A stretch of DNA of 9,368 nucleotides from NCBI GenBank assembly GCA_025997195.1, contig BNUG01000068.1, positions 1-9,368 of the forward strand. Direction: 5' to 3'. Each line of letters opens with the position of its first letter. The stretch's first letter is position 1. This document shows, one piece after another, positions 6,586 to 9,368 of this stretch. Made by a program: the position numbers and the translations under genes. The notes beneath the pieces were generated by a model that worked only from the letters and a program-made list of their open reading frames with translations, was not told the origin of the DNA and did no database searches. Source of the stretch: Clostridia bacterium (GTDB lineage Bacteria > Bacillota > Clostridia > Peptostreptococcales > Anaerovoracaceae).

Positions 6586-7967
6586 TGGAACAGCATACTT
6601 TGTTTGGAGATCAGGCTTATGCGCCGCTGGCTTCGCGGATGCGCCCTGAGACCTTAGATGGATATTTCGGGCAGCGTCATCTGCTGGGCGAGGGGAAAGC
6701 ACTGCGCCGTCTGATCGAGAGCGATCGTATTCCGTCCATGATCTTTTGGGGACCGCCCGGCGTTGGCAAGACGACGCTTGCGCGTATCATTGCAAAAAGT
6801 ACAAATTCGCATTTCATTGATTTTTCAGCGGTCACAAGCGGTATCAAAGAGATCCGCGGTGTCATGGAAAAAGCGGAGTCCAATCGTTTCCTCGGACAAA
6901 AGACCATCGTCTTTGTCGATGAGATCCACCGTTTTAACAAGGCACAGCAAGATGCTTTTCTGCCATTTGTCGAAAAGGGAAGCATTATCCTGATCGGTGC
7001 TACGACAGAAAATCCGAGTTTCGAAATTAACTCCGCGTTGTTGTCGCGATGCCGGGTTTTTGTGCTCAATCCGTTGTTGGCAGATGATATCCTAGAACTC
7101 CTGCGCAATGCGCTGAACGTGCTCAACAGCGAGAATGAAATCAAACTCATAATCGACGAAAAATACCTTTCCATGATCGCATCGTTTGCGAACGGCGACG
7201 CTCGCGCGGCACTCAACACGCTTGAAATGATCTCAACCAACGTAGAAGCAATCGACGCGGGCAACCGTGGTCCCGAACAGGATGATGACGATCGCGGCGA
7301 TCCCGGCACCGATGATGCCGGAACCGGAACGATCTTTGTTGACGATCAGATGATCGAGCAGTTTATCGGCCGCAAATTCCTGCTCTACGATAAGAGCGGG
7401 GAAGAGCATTACAATATCATTTCGGCTCTGCACAAGTCGATGCGCAATTCCGATCCACAGGCTGCTGTCTACTGGCTTGCGCGTATGCTGGAAGGCGGAG
7501 AAGACCCTCTGTACGTGGCACGCAGGGTAGTTCGATTTGCAAGCGAAGACATCGGTATGGCGGATTCACAAGCACTACAGGTCGCGGTCGCGGCCTACCA
7601 GGCTTGTCATTTTATCGGCATGCCTGAGTGTAGCGTTCACCTGACGCACGCTGTCGTCTACTGTGCGCTTGCACCAAAATCAAATGCCCTGGATGCTGCC
7701 TACAGATCGGCGAGCCGAGACGCCCAGGATACGATGGCCGAGCCCGTTCCGCTCGTCATCCGCAATGCGCCGACGCGGCTCATGAAGGACCTCGGATATG
7801 GCTCAGGCTATCAATACGCGCATGACTACGAGGAAAAACTCACGAATATGCGATGTCTCCCCGATGGACTGACCGGTCACGTATATTATCGTCCAACGGA
7901 TCAGGGTCGAGAGGCCCGTATCCGGGAATGGATGACGAAAATCGAGGAATTACGAAAAAAGCTGTAG
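6585..7967 (+). CDS. rarA: Replication-associated recombination protein A (RarA/MgsA AAA+ ATPase)
   Basis: A AAA+ ATPase of the RarA/MgsA/WRNIP1 family that acts at stalled replication forks and is related to clamp-loader subunits. The 460-aa protein has Walker A GPPGVGKTT (56-64), Walker B IVFVDEIH (108-115) and sensor 1 GATTENPS (138-145). The C-terminal RarA oligomerisation region contains YDKSGEEHYNIISALHKS (268-285) and ARRVVRFASEDIGMAD. The N-terminus MEQHTLFGDQAY contains QHTLF (3-7), which fits the QxxLF beta-clamp-binding pattern. An acidic, low-complexity insertion (about 224-249, with D233-D236) lies between the AAA+ lid and the C-terminal domain, where most relatives have a shorter loop. 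The start is set by family alignment (APLASRMRP) and by the -10 placed immediately upstream. No terminator is clear after the stop. Confidence 0.96.
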   Translation: MEQHTLFGDQAYAPLASRMRPETLDGYFGQRHLLGEGKALRRLIESDRIPSMIFWGPPGVGKTTLARIIAKSTNSHFIDFSAVTSGIKEIRGVMEKAESNRFLGQKTIVFVDEIHRFNKAQQDAFLPFVEKGSIILIGATTENPSFEINSALLSRCRVFVLNPLLADDILELLRNALNVLNSENEIKLIIDEKYLSMIASFANGDARAALNTLEMISTNVEAIDAGNRGPEQDDDDRGDPGTDDAGTGTIFVDDQMIEQFIGRKFLLYDKSGEEHYNIISALHKSMRNSDPQAAVYWLARMLEGGEDPLYVARRVVRFASEDIGMADSQALQVAVAAYQACHFIGMPECSVHLTHAVVYCALAPKSNALDAAYRSASRDAQDTMAEPVPLVIRNAPTRLMKDLGYGSGYQYAHDYEEKLTNMRCLPDGLTGHVYYRPTDQGREARIREWMTKIEELRKKL

Positions 7968-7986
7968 GGCGCGGGGAATTCACCCA

Positions 7987-8017
7987 ATAATATACTTGAC
8001 ATATTTTATCCAAATAT
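7987..8017. promoter_or_regulatory. TTGACA-containing block and dyad shared with the comEA promoter
   Basis: ATAATATACTTGACAT (7987-8002) matches 15 of 16 bases of the block around the comEA -35 (5606-5621). It is followed by an AT-rich inverted repeat, ATATTT-TATCC-AAATAT (8001-8017). Unlike at comEA, no good -10 sits 16-18 bp downstream of this TTGACA, so it may be a protein-binding site or a decayed promoter rather than a working -35. Confidence 0.4.
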
Positions 8018-8020
8018 AGC

Positions 8021-8056
8021 TTGTTTCTTAAGTGTAAAGTTTGTATAATATATAAT
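8021..8056 (+). promoter_or_regulatory. Promoter with tandem -10 boxes ahead of DUF896-nifS
   Basis: TATAAT occurs at 8044-8049 and again at 8051-8056, both perfect -10 hexamers. A partial -35, TTGTTT (8021-8026), lies exactly 17 bp before the first. Transcripts would begin at about 8056-8064, leaving a leader of about 100 bases before the DUF896 start. The next element downstream is a terminator-like hairpin. Confidence 0.6.
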
Positions 8057-8070
8057 ATAAAGATCGTGTG

Positions 8071-8119
8071 CGGCGAAATACCTGTGGAGTTGACATCTGC
8101 AGGGTTGCCGCCGTTTTTT
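8071..8119 (+). terminator. Terminator or attenuator in the DUF896 leader
   Basis: The outer stem CGGCG (8071-8075) / CGCCG (8109-8113) abuts TTTTTT (8114-8119). After a 5 x 5 internal loop there is an 8-bp inner stem, CCTGTGGA (8081-8088) / TCTGCAGG (8096-8103), with two G-U pairs and the loop GTTGACA. It lies between the tandem -10 boxes and the gene, so RNA from that promoter would stop after about 60 bases unless termination is bypassed. That makes it either an attenuator or the end of a short RNA. It could also end read-through from rarA. Confidence 0.6.
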
Positions 8120-8163
8120 CAGTAGATTCACGAAATGGTGGATTGCAGTTTTGAAGGGATGAC

Positions 8164-8361
8164 ATGCTCGATAAAGTAAAAATGGAGCGCATCAACGAAC
8201 TCGCGCGCAAGAAGAAGGCGTGCGGGCTAACGGAGGAAGAGCAAGAGGAGCAGGATGTGCTTCGGCAGGAGTATCTGGCTCGGTTCCGTGAAACATTCCG
8301 GGCACATCTCGACAACATCGAAGTCGTGGACGCCGCGCCCGCCGGCAATTTGAAGCATTGA
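8164..8361 (+). CDS. DUF896/UPF0291 family protein (YnzC-like)
   Basis: A 65-aa soluble, highly charged and mainly helical protein. The N-terminal INELARKKKACGLTEEEQEEQ (residues 10-30) and RQEYLARFRETFRAHLDNIEVVD are diagnostic of DUF896, a small family largely confined to Bacillota whose solved member, Bacillus YnzC, folds as helices. Biochemical function is unknown; in Bacillus subtilis ynzC lies with yneA and yneB in a LexA-controlled operon. The ATG at 8164 has GAAGGGA at 8153-8159. The gene is preceded by a leader with a probable attenuator and is followed after 46 bases by a cysteine desulfurase gene in the same direction, so the two are probably cotranscribed. Length and motifs match the family throughout. 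Confidence 0.93.
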   Translation: MLDKVKMERINELARKKKACGLTEEEQEEQDVLRQEYLARFRETFRAHLDNIEVVDAAPAGNLKH

Positions 8362-8407
8362 CGGGCGAATCCTACCCGTTAAAAGAATCGTTTTGGAGAA
8401 TAAGACA

Positions 8408-9368
8408 ATGGCAGAACAAAGACAAGTATATCTCGACTACTCCGCGACGACCCCGGTGAAACCGGAGGCGCTTGCGGCGATGCTCCCGTATTTCACGGAG
8501 AATTTCGGCAACCCGTCGAGCCTTTATACAGCCGGACAGAAGTCAAAGAACGCGATCGTGGTCGCACGCGAACAGCTTGCCGCCCTGATCAATGCCGAAC
8601 CACGCGAAGTGTATTTCACGAGTTCCGGAACGGAGGCCGACAATTGGGCCGTCATCGGCGGGGCGCTATGGAAGCGTGCACAGGGAAAGCATATCATTAC
8701 GACGGCGATCGAGCATCACGCGATCCTGCACAGCGGCGAATACCTCACGAAAGAAGGATTTGATGTGACGTATCTGCCGGTTGATCACGAGGGCTTTGTA
8801 CGCCTCGATGATCTGCGCGGCGCGATCCGTGAAGACACCACGCTCGTGAGCATTATGTTTGCGAACAATGAAATCGGTACGATCCAGCCGATCGCCGAAA
8901 TCGCACAAATCTGCAAAGAGAAGGGCGTGCTCTTCCATACAGATGCGGTGCAGGCGCTTGGTAATGTGCCCATCGACGTGAAAGCGCTTGGCGTGGATTT
9001 CCTGAGCGTGAGTGGTCACAAAATTTATGGACCGAAGGGCATTGGCGCTTTGTATATCCGCAAGGGCGTGAATCTGCCTGAATATATGCACGGCGGCGCA
9101 CAGGAATCCAAAAAACGTGCAGGTACCGAAAACCTAGCCGGTATCGTCGGTTTTGGAGCGGCAGCGGCGCTCGCCGGGGAAAATCTTGAGACACATATCG
9201 TCCGGCTGCGCGAGTTGCGCGACGATTTCCTTGAGCAAGTGCGACAGAATATCGAAGACCTGCGGATCAACGGCAGCCTTGAGAGCCGGCTTCCGGGCAA
9301 CATCAATATTACATTTAAGTACATCGAGGGCGAAGCGATTCTCTTGCTGCTCGATATGAAGGGGATCT
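8408..9368 (+). CDS. Cysteine desulfurase, NifS/IscS type (3' end outside window)
   Basis: A pyridoxal-phosphate enzyme that removes sulfur from cysteine as a persulfide for iron-sulfur cluster assembly or tRNA thiolation. The 320 codons present show the class I pattern: YLDYSATTPV (8-17), NFGNPSSLY (32-40), SSGTEADN (72-79), the cofactor-stacking His104 in AIEHHAIL, HTDAVQ (177-182, with Asp179 and Gln182), and the Schiff-base lysine K205 in SGHKIYGPKG. AGTENLAG (238-245) follows. The window ends before the loop with the catalytic cysteine, so class and activity cannot be fully confirmed. The ATG at 8408 has GGAGA at 8395-8399. Whether it serves as IscS, NifS or a tRNA-thiolation partner depends on the genes beyond the window (nifU/iscU or mnmA would be typical). 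Confidence 0.95.
   Translation, partial: MAEQRQVYLDYSATTPVKPEALAAMLPYFTENFGNPSSLYTAGQKSKNAIVVAREQLAALINAEPREVYFTSSGTEADNWAVIGGALWKRAQGKHIITTAIEHHAILHSGEYLTKEGFDVTYLPVDHEGFVRLDDLRGAIREDTTLVSIMFANNEIGTIQPIAEIAQICKEKGVLFHTDAVQALGNVPIDVKALGVDFLSVSGHKIYGPKGIGALYIRKGVNLPEYMHGGAQESKKRAGTENLAGIVGFGAAAALAGENLETHIVRLRELRDDFLEQVRQNIEDLRINGSLESRLPGNINITFKYIEGEAILLLLDMKGI

Noticed and set aside
8066..8125. A 19-codon GTG-started reading frame overlapping the leader hairpin, as in peptide-controlled attenuators.
   Set aside because: It has no ribosome binding site and no run of regulatory codons (one Cys codon only). A frame this short is expected by chance.
8361..8379. Hairpin ACGGG/CCCGT between DUF896 and nifS as a terminator.
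   Set aside because: The stem is only 5 bp with a 9-base loop, and no T-tract follows; the two genes are probably cotranscribed.

Overview
The window looks like a chromosomal segment of an anaerobic Gram-positive bacterium, most likely a member of the Bacillota (Clostridia). This rests on gene content: an Obg GTPase with a Gram-positive-type C-terminal OCT domain, the radical SAM pair TIGR03960 / TIGR03936 (DUF2344), a ComEA with a membrane anchor plus SLBB and helix-hairpin-helix domains, a 65-residue DUF896/UPF0291 (YnzC-like) protein, and a NifS/IscS cysteine desulfurase. All genes lie on the + strand. I see no insertion sequence, tRNA, rRNA or CRISPR array.

Layout. Positions 1-411 hold no convincing gene. 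They contain several strong inverted repeats (unassigned structured RNA or regulatory DNA), a terminator-like hairpin at 296-331 and the obg promoter. A tightly packed four-gene unit follows: obg (412-1731), an HD-domain/TIGR03960 radical SAM fusion (1718-4138), DUF2344 (4135-4815) and a TraX-family membrane protein (4812-5588). Every junction in it overlaps (14, 4 and 4 bases), so translational coupling is likely. An AT-rich stretch (5589-5715) carries a near-consensus promoter with operator-like repeats ahead of comEA (5716-6534). A short gap (6535-6584) holds an extended -10 promoter and a LexA-box-like sequence ahead of rarA (6585-7967). A second AT-rich leader (7968-8163) carries tandem -10 elements and a hairpin-plus-T6 terminator or attenuator ahead of DUF896 (8164-8361). 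A nifS/iscS gene (8408 onward) runs off the window end before its catalytic cysteine loop.

How the genes fit together. The first unit joins a ribosome-assembly GTPase to a radical SAM module of unknown substrate; here that module carries its own phosphohydrolase-like HD domain. comEA (DNA uptake) and rarA (replication-fork maintenance) each have their own promoter. DUF896 and the cysteine desulfurase probably share a transcript.

Most noteworthy: obg and rarA share the pattern TATGATAWAMT-N6-ATG and lack Shine-Dalgarno sequences, which predicts leaderless mRNAs. The HD-radical SAM fusion is unusual. The comEA and DUF896 control regions share a 16-bp block around TTGACA (15 of 16 identical). 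The DUF896 leader carries a probable attenuator. No wholly new multi-gene system is evident; the novelty is in the fusion and the control elements.
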